From NCBI GenBank assembly GCA_922989275.2, contig OV277859.1:84378198-84442197 (forward strand): a stretch of 64,000 bases of DNA. The letters are read 5' to 3'. Under the pieces are notes generated by a model, which saw nothing but the letters and a program-made list of their open reading frames with translations, was not told where the DNA came from and did not search any database. How positions within the stretch are numbered: the stretch's first letter is position 1; the number at the start of each line of letters is the position of its first letter. Shown one piece after another: positions 1 through 11,204 of the stretch. Origin of the DNA: Gari tellinella (Eukaryota > Mollusca > Bivalvia > Cardiida > Psammobiidae). Made by a program: the position numbers and the translations under genes.

Positions 1-21
1 AACTTAAATCAACATCACGTG

Positions 22-92
22 ATCTGTCTCCGTGGTCTTATGGCTAAGATGGTCGAATCTTCCCACGGTGGTCCGAGTTCGAATCCCTGGTC
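22..92 (+). repeat. tRNA-like segment of a repeat
   Basis: A box-like tggtcttatggctaagatgg and B box-like gagttcgaatccc at tRNA-like spacing. It looks like part of a tRNA-derived repeat whose left part is outside the window, not a functional tRNA gene. Confidence 0.4.
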
Positions 93-326
93 GGTCCAAA
101 CTTTTTTATGTTTTAATTTTTTTCAATAAATTTGTTCTCTTTTGTGGAAACCAAATGGTTAGCAAACAAATATAGAATTGTGGTCTCCTCTAAAGATTAA
201 CTTCTCTGCTATTTCTTTTGAGTAAGGAAAAAAATAGTTCCGAATCATGAGTCTATTTGCGATTGTTGTTCTGTATTGAAAACAGTGTTAATTAGATCTA
301 TATTTTTGTTCGGATAATGAAATAAA

Positions 327-383
327 TATCACAGCTCACAGAGGGTGAGAGAATGGATTAGTTACCCTCTGTGAGCTGTGATA
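327..383. repeat. 20-bp perfect inverted repeat
   Basis: tatcacagctcacagagggt at 327-346 is exactly complementary to 364-383, with a 17-base loop. Probably the centre or an end of a small palindromic element. Confidence 0.7.
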
Positions 384-394
384 CTTATATAATG

Positions 395-760
395 TCAAAC
401 AGTTTGATTTCAGATCTGATGCCGTGTTACGCGGCGTCTGATCTGGTCGCTGTTCCCAAAACAAGAAGAATTATGGCCAATCTTTGAACGACCTCAATAT
501 CGTCTGCTTAAAGTTGTCGTATGCTGTTTATCTCCAAGTCACATAATGTACATTTGTACAAAACTAATAATTTCTAACAGTTTGAAGCAAGATCAGATGT
601 CGTGTTACGCGGCCTCTAATCTGGAATCAAAGTTGTTTGCGAATTTGAGCGAAATTCCCTTCCTACAACGAAACCCTCCAAACAACACACCATGTTTGTG
701 TCCAATGAATGTTGTTGTGGAGCAGGACTACTGCAAAACCGGGCACTCTTAAAATAAAAA
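395..760. repeat. Decayed shared-core hairpins and family F fragment
   Basis: Two degraded copies of the common hairpin core (about 397-450 and 573-640, each with gttacgcggc in the loop). They are followed at about 655-735 by ccctccaaacaacac-type sequence of family F. No gene seen. Confidence 0.5.
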
Positions 761-1562
761 GCTCCTTTGAGTTTGTTTTATTTTTTGGTTCTATTGCAGT
801 CACAATCTTTTAAAGAAATGGATACATTTTGGATTGAAAATTTGTTTAATTGCCGGGCTGATTAAGTTGGGGGTTCGGGTCAACTATTAAATATTGACAG
901 CATTTTAATATGTTGGTGCTCCTCGTTAATCTTAGGGTTATATAGTTTGGTGTCTAGTTAGATACCGAGTTACTCGGCATCTGTTCTGCATAGAGCGCCG
1001 TTTTAACATATGTGTTCAATTATTTGAAAATATCTTCAATATATCACAGTTACGTTCAGTAATTTGAAGAGATCTTAAATTCAACTAAAACATCTATATC
1101 TTTAAATCACATAGCGATAATATTTTCAAAATGATTAATTCATAATTTGTTTGACGGTATTTTATTTCATTTGAAGATACGTGTGCATTTTATGCTTCAG
1201 GTGTCACTGAACTTATTATAGTCCAACCTAATTTCAAAAGAACTTCGCATTATGTTTAGTGGTCTCACTCGCTATATTAATTTATTGCTATTTCGGAGTA
1301 TTGCATTAATACTTTGTTACAGAGCCAGAGCCTAATGAGACGCGGCAGTTATGTGGCTTCTCATTTGGTTCTTCATTTTTGCAACTTTCGTGACAGGGAA
1401 TGGTCCTAAATTCGGGGGTTCACTGCGATAAACAATTCCGTCGCAATACACTTTATTACTTATTTTAGACTGTTTAGATTGTAAAATCATGCTCCAGTAA
1501 TCCAACACATCAGTGTTATTTTTAATACTAGACGTTTATTATAGATAATGTCATAATTTCAG

Positions 1563-1670
1563 AATTACCAGTCTTATCATAAAAGAGTCCTATAATTTCG
1601 GAGTAAAGGCCAGTGTTGACTTTTCTTTGTCACAAATTGGTCTGTGGATGGACGACCCTGCCAACAAGCC
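1563..1670 (+). CDS. Gene 1, first visible exon
   Basis: Open in the frame that reads FGVKASVDFSLSQIGLWMDD, which aligns without gaps over FG-to-WM with the family pattern FG..(C)(L)......WM..P. The acceptor is ttcag at 1558-1562 (an alternative, ccag at 1568-1571, is also in phase). The donor GTAAGT follows 1670. The exon ends with CC and the next starts with G, giving Pro, then Ala-Asn-Ile. It is followed after about 115 bp by a family D MITE. No earlier exon was recognised in 1-1562. Confidence 0.78.
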
Positions 1671-4600
1671 GTAAGTGTTTGATTGATAAACTGGTCAGTG
1701 GTGTGACAGAGGAATTGTCATGTGACTGTCAATAAGCGAAGCGCATGTCGTATATGACAAGAGAATTGTGTACGCATTGCAAACAGTTAACCCTTAGCCC
1801 GCCAAATAAATTGTCGTCTGCTATATTTCTCCTCTGCTTCAAGTTTCAAAGTGCTTCAAAGTTGCTCAAAATTGCTGAAAATGTTGTCCGAGTGTCAAAC
1901 AGCTTGGATCCGGATGAGACGCCGAGTTACTCGGCGTCTCATCCGGATCCAAGCTGTTTGCATATGGAGCTATAGTCGTGAGTGGCAGGCTAAGGGTTAA
2001 CATGTCCTCTGTAAACGGCGTATACTACTTAAAATCAGAGTGCTCCTGTATGAACCCCCTCTGGTCAGAGTAAAGTTTTTGTTGTCAGGAGTCAACACAT
2101 TTTTGTGTAACACAATACAGTGTATAGCATGAAAAATGATGAAATAAAATTAATTAAAAAAAATACAGTGTCCGATCAAAGCATACATATATCATTAGTA
2201 CAATTCGGTTGTCAGGAGTCAACACATTCTGGTGTATCACAATGCAGTGTCAGATCAGAGCATACATCTATCATTAGTAAAGTTCGATTGTCTGGAGTTT
2301 ACACATTCTGGTGTATCACAATGCAGTGTCGGATCATGGCATACACATATCGTTAGTAAAAATCGGTTGCCAGGAGTCAACATATTCTGGTGTATCACAA
2401 TTCAGTGTCCAATCAGAGCATACATATATCTTTAGTAAAGTTCGGTTGTCAGGAGTCAACACATTCTAGTGTATCACTATTCAGTGTCCAATCAGAGCAT
2501 ACATATATCTTTAGTTAAGTTCGATTGTCAGGAGTCAACACATTCTGGTGTATCACAATGCAGTGTCAGATCAGAGCATACATATATCATTAGTAAAGTT
2601 CGATTGTCAGGAGTTTACACATTCTGGTGTATCACAATGCAGTGTCAGATCAGAGCATACATATATCTTTAGTTAAGTTCGGTTGTCAGGAGTCAACACA
2701 TTCTGGTGTATCACAATGCAGTGTCAGATCAGAGCATATATATATTATTAGTAAAGATCGGTTGTCAGGAGTCAACATAATCTGGTGTATCGAAATGCTC
2801 TGTCCTTTCAGAGCATACATATATATTTAGTAAAGTTCGGATGTCAGGATTCAACACATTCTGGTGTATCACAATGCAGTGTCCGATCAGAGCATATATG
2901 TATCATTAATAAGGTTGGGTTGTCAGGAGTCAACACATTCTGGTGTATCACAATTCAGTGTCCGATCAGAGCATACATGTATCATTAGTCAAGTTGGGTT
3001 GTCAGGAGTCAACACATTCTGGTGTATCACAATTCAGTGTCCAATCAGAGCATACATATATCATTAGTAAAGATCGGTTGTCAGAAGTCAACACATTCTG
3101 GTGTATCACAATGCAGTGTCAGATCAGAGCATACATATATCATTAGTAAAGATCGGTTATCCGGGGTAAACTTATTCTGGTGTATCGGTTATATATGAGC
3201 ACGCACGACCTATACCTGTGCAGGTTATCGATACTTTGTAATACGTGTAAGATCGACTTAAGATATTATATATGTTTAATTAAAACTAACAGGTGGGTTT
3301 TAAAGTGTTGTTTAATGCAACAACAGAATGTATGCATCATTTCTAGGGCCAATATAACCGATGATCTACAAGAGTTTGTATACTGTAATGCAGTCCGCTA
3401 TGGGGGCGACAAAGAATGGAAGTTTATGCTCAACTTGTTTGAGACTTCTGGTGACATGGCAGCGTTGAAGGCAATGGCTTGTACCAGTGAACGACGGCTG
3501 CTGGTCAGGTACACTTGACATAGTTATAACTAATTCAACGTTTTAGGTATATATAGTCCGCTTTGCAAACTGGCGACTGGCCAAGGTCCCAATTGTTTGT
3601 CGAGATGTATGCCCCGGTCACACAGACGGTCGGGCTTAAATCGTTACTCAATCGGTCGAATTATTTGCTGTTTTGATCGGTTGTCATAAGTGATTTAATT
3701 TCAGGCTTTCTGTGTGACCGGGTATCGGTGATAAATAATTGTTCAATCGGTGAAACGCCATCCCGCCTCCGATTGGCCATCGATTGGCAACTCATGAACT
3801 CCTATGGGCCACCGATTAAAAGCGCCCAACAACCTATCAATAATCGACGAATACCGATAAAACACCGATGAAATGCTGGCGGCAACCGATTGATCACCAA
3901 CTGATCACCGATTGAACTGCCATTAACAACCGATGAAAACCGACGAGATCCTGCGTTTTAATTCTCATCTTTTTTCATCGGTGGTAAGTATCAGTTCATC
4001 GGTGCTTTATCGGTCGTTTATCGGTGACTCGTCAGTGATATCGGTAGTAGACAGGTTGTCAATTGGTTATTTTTAAAATATTTTCACCGGTCGAGAATTT
4101 TAAGCACGTTTAAAAATCCCAATCGGTGATTTTTCGCCGACGAAACTCATCTTTACCCAATAGCGATTGATAGGTGGAAAACAGGTGACCAATAGCTGAT
4201 GTCGGTAGTAAATAGCTTGTCATCGGTCCCCTCCCTAGTTTGGCGAAAAAAACAACCGATCTATCACCGATGGCTCTGTGTGACCGGGGTGTTAAGTAGG
4301 TCTCCCTTTATACATTTATGAATGTGCATCATAAGAAATAGTTTTTATACTTTAATAGATTCTAATAGATGGTACATGTAGCTTAAATCAGACTGAAAGT
4401 GAAGCAGAATCTGCCGTCAGGCACATAAGCTTTACTTTCAACCTGTTTTAAGCGGTCAATAATCTTCAATCGTAGAAACAGGCTATGAACCATAACTGAA
4501 CCATAATGGTAATATGGACAGCAACAAAGAAAGCGATGCGAAGGTTGGAGCAGACGGTTAAATTTTACAGCGAGTTTACTTACGTCCGTTCACTTTGGGT

Positions 4601-7600
4601 TAATTGACGTCAGAAAGAGAGAGGGAGTCGGGTGCATAGAACATGAAAAATGCCCGTCTCTCTTTCAATTGAGTCCCTTTGCACTGATACACGAGGTCTT
4701 GGTTTAATGTCTCATCCGAAGGACATGGCCAGGCTGGGGATCGAACTCACGACCATAGATTGGCAGTTTTACGCGTTACCACTTGACCTTGTCCACCGGT
4801 ACACATTTGTGGACACTAGAACGGTAACGGACTAAATTGGACTGTCCGGCATGACATGGTCAAGACCATGAATGGCATTTTAACGCGTTACCCCATTGAC
4901 CTCGTCCACCTGTGCACATATGTAGACACTAGAGCGGTATCGGACTAAATTGTATTGTCTGGAATGACATGGTATGGCGGGGGATCAAACTCACGAACAT
5001 GGATGGCATTTAACGCGTACCCCATTGACCTCCTCCGCCGGTGCACATTTGGAGACACTAGAACGGTAACGGACTAAATACGAACGGTCCGGCATGACAT
5101 GATCAGGCGGGGGATCGATCTTACGACTAAGGATGGCATTTTAACGCGTTACCCCATTGACCTCGTCCGCCGGAGCACATTTGGAGACACTAGAGCGGTA
5201 ATGGACTAAATACGGACGGTCCGGCGTGTTATGGTCAGGCGGGGGATCAAACTCACGACCATGGATGGCATTTTAACGCTTTACCCCATTGACCTCGTCC
5301 GCCGGTGCACATTTGGAGACACTAGAACGGTAACGGACTAAATATGAACGGTCCGGCATGACATGATCAGGCTGGGGATCGAACTTACGACTAAGGATGG
5401 CATTTTAACCCTTTACCCGATTGACCTCGTCCGCCGGTGCACATTTGGAGAAACTAGAGCGTTAACGGACTAAATACGGACGGTCCGGCATGTTATGGTC
5501 AGGCGGGGGATCAAACTCACGACCACGGATGGCATTTTATCGCGTATCCCATTGACCTCGTCCGCCGGTGCACATTTGTAGACACTAGAATAGTAACAGA
5601 TTAGATATGGACGTTCCGGCATGCTATGCTGGACTCCGGACGAATGATGAGGATGAGGATGATGTTCCTCCGTCGTTATCGACAATGAGCAGGACATCTA
5701 AGTAGTTGATGTGTTTATCCGGAGATGACTCGTCTGACCGATTCTTGCTCTGAAGTAACGGCCACATGTCAGACACATGAAGTCGGTAGTTGTCGGTTGT
5801 GAATTGCTTTCCATCCTCGTCTTTCGAAATGTCCGTTTCCTGATGCACTCATCTAACCGTTTATTTTCAGCAGATCGTGACCCGGTTGATTTAGCTGCTC
5901 TCAAAGCCGTTCTGTCTTCTGCGAAATCTTCCAATGTTTCGGTACATATGTCAAGCCTCTTTAAATTTGCCATCAGACAGTCCTTAAATCTTTCGCGCGG
6001 CCCACCTACTGTTCGAGCCCAACAAGACACATCTCCAAAAAGCAGTTGTTTTAGTATCCTTGTATCTAACATCCTGCATATATGACCAGTCAAACGGACT
6101 TGGCATCGTTGAAGAATGACGTATATTGATGGTTGTTTAGCTCGGGTAAATACATCTGTTTCCGGTACCTTATATTGCCAATAGATGTTCAGTAGCTTGC
6201 AAAGGCAGGTCATGTGAAAGTGATTAAGTCTCTTGGCGTAGGCATATACCAATGTTGTGATCACAACTGCTCTGTATACGTTGAGCTTTGTAGCAAGACT
6301 GATGCCACGGCGCTTCCAAACCTTTGTATGTAACCTGCCAAATGCTGCACTGTTTTTGCAATTCCGCAGTCAATCTCATCGTCTATGTGCACTTTTCTAG
6401 ATAGTGTGCTTCCAAGGTAGGTATGTCTCATTGTTGACTTGAATAGTTGGTTCGACATATGGCTTATTTGGTGCAGGTTGATGCAGGACTTCTGTCTTCC
6501 TGGTACTGATGGTAAGACCGAAGTTGTCACATGTCCTGGAGAATTGATTGACGCTATGCTGCATTTCTGTCTCACTGGTAATGTGCATATATGCAATTTC
6601 ATCGGCTCAATGCATCGATTTGATTTTTTCTACAAATTTACTTGAGACAATACATATTCTAGATCAGTATGTTTCTTTAAAACTTGTCCAAACATGTTAC
6701 GCAAACCGCTGAAATAAACTAAGTGGATTTATATTATATATATGGCTCTAATCATGGTACTTTGATGAGTACCCGCAGGTAAGTATGTTTACTGAACATT
6801 GAAACATATTATTACACTTGCAAAACCACCACCATGAAATAATATCTTGGCACTGTTTTTAATAAGAGTTAATTAACAAGTCTGCTTTAACTAAATGTAT
6901 TAGTATGCCGCCTGAGAAGTTTCATTTACGGACACGTATTAACTACTTTAAGACATCTTTAACACTACTACGCATGCAACATAGGCCGTGTATACATGTT
7001 TTATGATGAAATGTGAGTTAATATAAAATCGAATATCCGAATACTATCCGGATAGCACTTTCGTATAGTCGACTGTCATTTTGTATTCGCTGATATCCCT
7101 AGTATCTACATGTATTTGAAATAGCGTAATTAGCCGATTGTCGTGTAAACAGTTGTTTGTTTGGGTTGTTTTTTTCCAGATATGTAGAACTCATCATTTC
7201 CACATCAAAGTACACTGCTTTAGGCTACATCAAGTCTGACTTGTGTATGTCATGGGACTTGTTTAGAAGTAACTACGAAGATATATTGGAGAAGTAAGGA
7301 AATATGTATTGTGAACCCTGAGTACGACTCCTACCCAGTAAAAAGCAGGACGATCTTAAAATACCTATTACTGATATATGCATAACAAAAGTTATGTTAA
7401 AAGCTTCTATATGAGTTTCGTCTTGCATTAAGTTGCCACCTTTATTGCAAAGGCTTAGGTTCACACAGGAATGAAATTGGCCGTTTAAAGCTCACATAGA
7501 CCTGAAATGTGTATGTTACATATATACTATTCCTGATTAACTGTTTAAGTTTCGCGTAATACATCTACGCTAAGTAAATGCATACCCTAGTGTTGTTCTA

Positions 7601-10143
7601 GCCACAACTATGTTTAAGTCCTGATTTCAGGGCCAGATATTCAGTTTTTAAGGCCAGATGTCAAGGTCAAAGATACCTGAAACAAACAGGAAAATCAGAT
7701 TGAAACTGAAGGAGACGTTCACGGTTCGAGATTTTTTCAGACAGACAGACCGACCGACAGGCTGATTCAAGTTTATCCCCTCAAACTTTGTTTTCGGAGG
7801 TATACCGTATAATTAGAAGTGTGACGGAAACGTGATGGACAGACAGACGATCAGACCCCATTACGTGTTTCAAGTTTTGAAAAACGTGTGACCAAAACAG
7901 TTTGAAAGTACAGCTGAACACGCCTTGAGACACATTTCACATTACTTGCTTCAAGTTTCCATCTGCTAGGATAAAGAATATATTGCGCTTTGTGCATATT
8001 CATTATGCAATAAGGACTGTTCTTTTCTGTGGGGGAAAATATAAAAGGCGTCAAACAAGAGTCGAAGGGCTTTCAGGCACTCACCAGAGTACAAAGTTCT
8101 TAGAACTAACTAGACTTAATACTAAAGGTGCTTAGTATCACCACTAGCGTCTTGTCACAAAAGCTAACGTGTCAGGATAATGTTGATGTGTGAACTCCAT
8201 ATAAACTTCAGAAGTCTTTTCAATTCCTACTTTTGACTTGACATAACTGATATTCATCAGTGCCTAGATTTTGTCTACTCAAACAATGGCTCCCAAAGGG
8301 TTCAGTAGCCCTTTATATGATTTGATCTATTGACCCTACCCCATCCTTCTGGTAAAATTTGGTTACACTGGGTCAGTTGGTTTCAGAGAAGAACTCGTTT
8401 GCAATAGGTGACAGACTGGCAGATCGACGACGGACTGAGCAGTATCACACACGCTCATCTTGAGCACTATGTGCTCTAGTGAGCTAAAAGGGCGTATTTA
8501 TTGGTATAATGTTAACCATCTCTATACACAGTGTGACACACAGTTTAGATTACATAACGTTTGATCTGGATTCAAGCTATTTGTAAAGGTTTAGAAATCT
8601 CGCTTCTCACATTCCAAAGGTTAATGTTCATCTTAGACACACGTAATAACAGATGGACTTTTGCTATATTTTAGGCTTGGTGCATCTCCAACCATGACTT
8701 TATTGTCGGAAATATCGAGTGGTTTCAACACAGAGCTTAGACTAAAGGAGGTAAGAACTATTGTATTGGTATACTTCTTCCATATCAATGGTCATCTACC
8801 AAACGGTCTGAACTGTTTTCTTCACACTTGCCAATGTTGAACAATAATAATGTTTAAAGTATGCTTGATGTAAAGCAGGATGCTTCCTAGTAAAGAAGCC
8901 TGCTTTACATAAAGATAAAGCAAGCTTTAAGCAATCACTTGATTGTTTTGAATATAGCAGTTTTGATACTTTACGTTTGAAACAAAATACAATGTCAAAC
9001 AAAATATGAGGCCGCAAATTGCCGCCTGTCGTCAGAGTAGTCTATTGTTAATATATTTGTATACAGTTAACCCTCTCTATTATGACCACTAAATTGTATT
9101 AATAATCAGGTGTTTAAGGCAGGTAATTGTTTAAAGCAAGGTAAAAGTAAAACAGGAAGCTTCTTTCTGAGCTTTTTTGTTTTACATTCACCTTTCTTTA
9201 AGCTGTCTTTTATGCAATAAATTAGCCTTTATTTTAGAAGTCGTAATACAGAGGTTTGTATTCTATGTTTGCTATGTCTGTACAGACAAGCACTGCAGTG
9301 CCATCATAATATTCCTATGTACTTGTAATGAACTCACAAACGAAACTTTTACTCAAATATCCAAACACAAATGAAAAGTATCTCTTGAAAATGATTAACT
9401 CCTTCACTGAAACTTTAATTTACAATTTAAAATGATGTCTAGTCCTTTTTGTATTATTTATGTTTGATTTGATTTTATATTTAAAAAATAAAACAGTCCA
9501 AACCCTGATCATGTAGGATCTCTCTGATCTGATTCTTCTTGCCATAGGACAAATGTACTCTGTCCAGAACAGGTTCACTGTAAAGGGATCGTATATACTC
9601 CACTAGTTTTCAACATAATCAGCTATATTGTGAGACAGGAATTATTTTGTTGTTGTGGTTTGGATCTCTTTGCGCTTCATTAGAAAATTATATTATCAGA
9701 GAGCTTCGATTATGTTACTCATTCACTTTTTAATAAGAAATACAATAACAATTTATAAAGCCCGACTTTATGTCTTTTCAAACCAGTTTGAATCCAAATC
9801 CGCGTCTGATCAGGAGCCATACTGCTTTACACTCATATCAATGTTACTTCATTTTAAATGCATAAAATCTAAATTTGACGGGTGTATTCAGATTCAGATT
9901 TTTTATAGAGAATACAATTTGCAATTACAATGTAATGGGTTAACATTAGACTACAGACGTTGTAATATTATATGTCTGCTCACTGTCTCTTTCATTTTGC
10001 AGCTCGAACACTTTGCACTAAAGAATGACATGGCTTCTGATGCTACTATAACATCTGCCATATCTAAAGTGAAAGAAAACATCAAGTGGGTGAAGTCCAA
10101 TGTCCCTACTCTCAGCGATTGGCTAACAAGCAGTGGATACTAA
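1563..10143 (+). CDS. Gene 1: M1 aminopeptidase (APN-like), last five exons
   Basis: 3' part of an M1-family zinc aminopeptidase homologue of the APN/ERAP group. Five exons (1563-1670, 3347-3508, 7180-7293, 8675-8750, 10003-10143) join in consistent phases (2, 2, 2, 0) and stay open to a TAA. The product matches the C-terminal helical ERAP1_C-type domain of M1 enzymes in order: an LWMDDP segment (family WM.NP), VYCNAVRYGGDKEW, the LL.RY(V/L)E helix, SWDLFRSNY (family WDF...W), and a C-terminal helix with KENIKWVKSN and WL. In the family this domain closes over the catalytic cleft; proteins of this group are usually type II ectoenzymes. The catalytic domain lies left of the window, so activity cannot be judged. 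The third exon is about 10 residues shorter than usual between the RY.E and WDLF helices. Gene 2, 14 kb downstream on the same strand, is a paralogue. Confidence is high for the family and moderate for the first acceptor. Confidence 0.9.
1787..2000. mobile_element. Family D MITE (TTAA, piggyBac-like), copy 1
   Basis: Starts TTAACCCTTAGC and ends GGCTAAGGGTTAA, so it is bounded by TTAA with CCCTT ends, as in piggyBac-type elements. The centre is a long nearly perfect palindrome (about 1897-1962), aaacagcttggatccggatg then agacgccgagttactcggcg. Copies at 23127-23340 and 52996-53209 are in the opposite orientation. Lies 116 bp downstream of a gene 1 exon. Confidence 0.85.
2078..3185. repeat. 79-bp tandem array, about 14 units
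   Basis: The unit begins gtcaggagtcaacacattct, passes ggtgtatcacaatgcagtgt and agatcagagcatacatatat, and returns after 79 bases. The first unit carries an A-rich insertion near 2130-2165. Short open frames across the array are a by-product of 79-bp periodicity. It fills most of a gene 1 intron. Confidence 0.9.
3347..3508 (+). CDS. Gene 1 exon: ERAP1_C core
   Basis: Acceptor ttctag ends at 3346; donor GTACAC follows 3508. The exon reads ANITDDLQEFVYCNAVRYGG, then DKEWKFMLNLFE, then ALKAMACTSERRLLVR. This is the most diagnostic piece of the M1 C-terminal domain (family LR..VYC.AI..G...EWDF and AL.C....WLL.RYL). It starts in phase 2 and ends in phase 2 (AG|A, Arg). Upstream lies the 79-bp tandem array; downstream lies the CCGAT-rich TIR element. 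Confidence 0.93.
3611..4290. mobile_element. TIR element rich in CCGAT/ATCGG
   Basis: Ends gccccggtcacacag and ctgtgtgaccggggt are inverted repeats. The about 680-bp interior has dozens of ccgat/atcgg motifs in both orientations. No coding capacity seen: a nonautonomous DNA transposon in the second visible intron of gene 1. Confidence 0.7.
4378..4470. repeat. Family B core fragment
   Basis: gcttaaatcagactgaaagt at 4380 and tttactttcaacctgtttta after 4430 form the two arms of the family B palindrome, without intact TTAA ends. Confidence 0.5.
4650..5630 (-). repeat. Tandem array of a tRNA-like unit, about 132 bp
   Basis: About seven copies of a unit with gacctcgtccgccggtgcac, gagacactagaacggtaacg and gggggatcgaactcacgacc; the cctcgtccgcc anchor recurs at about 5161, 5293, 5425 and 5556. 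On the minus strand each unit reads like a tRNA: an A box-like gaggtcaatggggtaacgcg, then a B box-like gtcgtgagttcgatcccc. It abuts a LINE fragment. Confidence 0.8.
5640..6640 (-). mobile_element. Non-LTR retrotransposon fragment (RT C-terminal part), degenerate
   Basis: On the minus strand, frame-broken pieces read FGLTISTRKTEVLHQPAPN, then HTYLGSTLSRKVHIDDEIDC, then LNHFHMTCLCKLLNIYWQYK and LTGHICRMLDTRILKQLLFG, then AENKRLDECIRKRTFRKTR and FMCLTCGRYFRARIGQTSH. This is the order of the end of a reverse transcriptase followed by a C-terminal zinc-finger tail in animal non-LTR elements. Frameshifts at about 6260 and 6400 show it is dead. Antisense within a gene 1 intron. Confidence 0.85.
6641..7160. 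other. Intronic sequence, nothing recognised
   Basis: AT-rich sequence of the gene 1 intron; no exon or repeat was recognised on either strand. Confidence 0.5.
7180..7293 (+). CDS. Gene 1 exon: RYVE...WDLF helices
   Basis: A polypyrimidine tract and ccag end at 7179; donor GTAAGG follows 7293. The exon reads YVELIISTSKYTALGYIKSD followed by LCMSWDLFRSNYEDILE. The family equivalent is RYLE.....(RKQD)...YIA.NPVG..LAWDF...NW; here the RKQD stretch is missing and the NPVG loop is shortened. The phase matches both neighbours (Arg codon AG|A, Lys codon AA|G). Confidence 0.87.
7294..8674. other. Gene 1 intron with decayed repeats
   Basis: Around 8425-8490 the sequence cacacgctcatcttgagcac ... gtgagctaaaa resembles the end of a repeat common in molluscs. 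Short runs of cagacagaccgaccgacag occur near 7742. No exon recognised. Confidence 0.4.
8675..8750 (+). CDS. Gene 1 penultimate exon
   Basis: Acceptor ttttag ends at 8674; donor GTAAGA follows 8750. The exon reads LGASPTMTLLSEISSGFNTE then LRLKE, matching the family segment (F.F..LI..VT..F.TE.(E/D)L..L). It starts in phase 2 and ends in phase 0, so it joins directly to LEHFALKND of the last exon. Confidence 0.87.
9064..9258. mobile_element. Family C MITE, decayed copy
   Basis: Left end cagttaaccctctctattat and right end agtcgtaatacagaggtttg are inverted. The middle holds the gtttaaagcaaggtaaaagt palindrome arms of family C (compare 20466-20674). Confidence 0.65.
9775..9835. repeat. Decayed shared-core hairpin half
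   Basis: aaccagtttgaatccaaatc, then cgcgtctgatcaggagcc, at 9780-9825 is a half-degraded copy of the common core. It lies in the last intron of gene 1. Confidence 0.45.
10003..10143 (+). CDS. Gene 1 terminal exon with stop
   Basis: Acceptor ttttgcag ends at 10002. Reads LEHFALKNDMASDATITSAI then SKVKENIKWVKSNVPTLSDW and ends LTSSGY-stop (TAA 10141-10143). The pattern A(I/L)..(V)(K)ENIKWV....... W(L/F) is the usual end of APN-like proteins. No AATAAA follows closely; a weak ATTAAA lies at 10528-10533. Confidence 0.92.
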   Translation, partial: LEHFALKNDMASDATITSAISKVKENIKWVKSNVPTLSDWLTSSGY

Positions 10144-10389
10144 CAATAACCTGTTGACAAGCACGATATCACTGGAAAATAGCTCACATTAATTGCAGTA
10201 TAGAGAAGATAATTTTCTTATTCAAATTGTTTACATGTATGTAATAACCCTTATGTCAATTGCAAACAGTTTGGAGCCAGAGACACATAATTTGGAAGAA
10301 GTCAGAAGGGCAAACTTTATTATTTATAAACTATAACCAATACCAAGTTAAAACATGGTAATGCCGTAAGTATATTGCCTATATGGAGA

Positions 10390-11190
10390 CGTTATATATA
10401 TGTAGGTTTCGGGCATGTAAGATCAAAAGTCAAAGGTCAAATATTTGAAATGGAAATAACTTTTGACACTCAAGTGATAGGGACTTAAGAATCAGTATAA
10501 AAATTGCTCTTATTAAGAGATAAGAGAATTAAATTTTATATTTTATACATGTTAAGTCAAAAGTCAAGATCACAGAGGTCAAAAGGTCAAACTTTATTTG
10601 CAACTTTAACTGAGGCCATGACTTTTAAACTTTATCATTACAAAGCGAATATATGGTATGTATGTTGCTCATAGGAAGAGGTATATGAACATGTAGGTTT
10701 TGGGCATGTCAGGTGAAAGGTAATGGTCACATATCAAAATGTTTTTTTTTCATAATTTTTGCGCTTCAGCTGATTGTAACTTCATATTTAGTACACATAT
10801 TATTCTATTTAAGAGGAATATAAATATGTATATATCAGACCTGTAAGGACAAAGGTCAATATCACAGACGTCCATATGTCAAGTATTTGACATGGCCATA
10901 ACCTTTGACCTTCAGCAAATCGGGTCTTTAAGTTGTATACATCTTGCTCTGATTCAGAAGAGTATGAGTACATCTATTTCTGACATCTCATTTCGAAGTT
11001 CGAATGCTTAGAGTCATTTCATTTAAAAATGACCATAACCTTTTACCTTCAGCTGATCAGGAGATCATATTTTATAAACATTCTATTCGTAACCCTTATT
11101 CAGAGGAGTATGAATGTGTATATACCAGACTTGTCAAGTCAACGTCACAGAGGTCAAGAGTGGCAAAGTGTTTTACAAACACATCTTGTT
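10390..11190. repeat. Degenerate AGGTCA-rich repeats
   Basis: Three or four diverged units carrying phrases like caaaagtcaaaggtcaaat, cacagaggtcaaaaggtcaa and ccataaccttttaccttcag. Downstream of the gene 1 stop. Confidence 0.65.
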
Positions 11191-11204
11191 TGTAATCAAA
11201 ATGT

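Noticed and set aside
2078..3185. CRISPR-like array or repetitive protein gene in the 79-bp repeats
   Set aside because: Units are contiguous with no unique spacers, the setting is a eukaryotic intron, and the open frames arise only from the repeat period.
5777..6085. Plus-strand 102-residue open frame
   Set aside because: Antisense shadow of the non-LTR retrotransposon fragment, which gives recognisable reverse-transcriptase sequence on the minus strand.
9655..10143. 162-residue open frame taken as one exon
   Set aside because: Only the part after the acceptor at 10001-10002 matches the M1 family; the upstream part is intron that happens to be open.
10390..11190. Cluster of nuclear-receptor half-sites (AGGTCA) as an enhancer
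   Set aside because: The words belong to a degenerate repeat type that is dispersed in mollusc DNA; there is no sign of specific conservation here.
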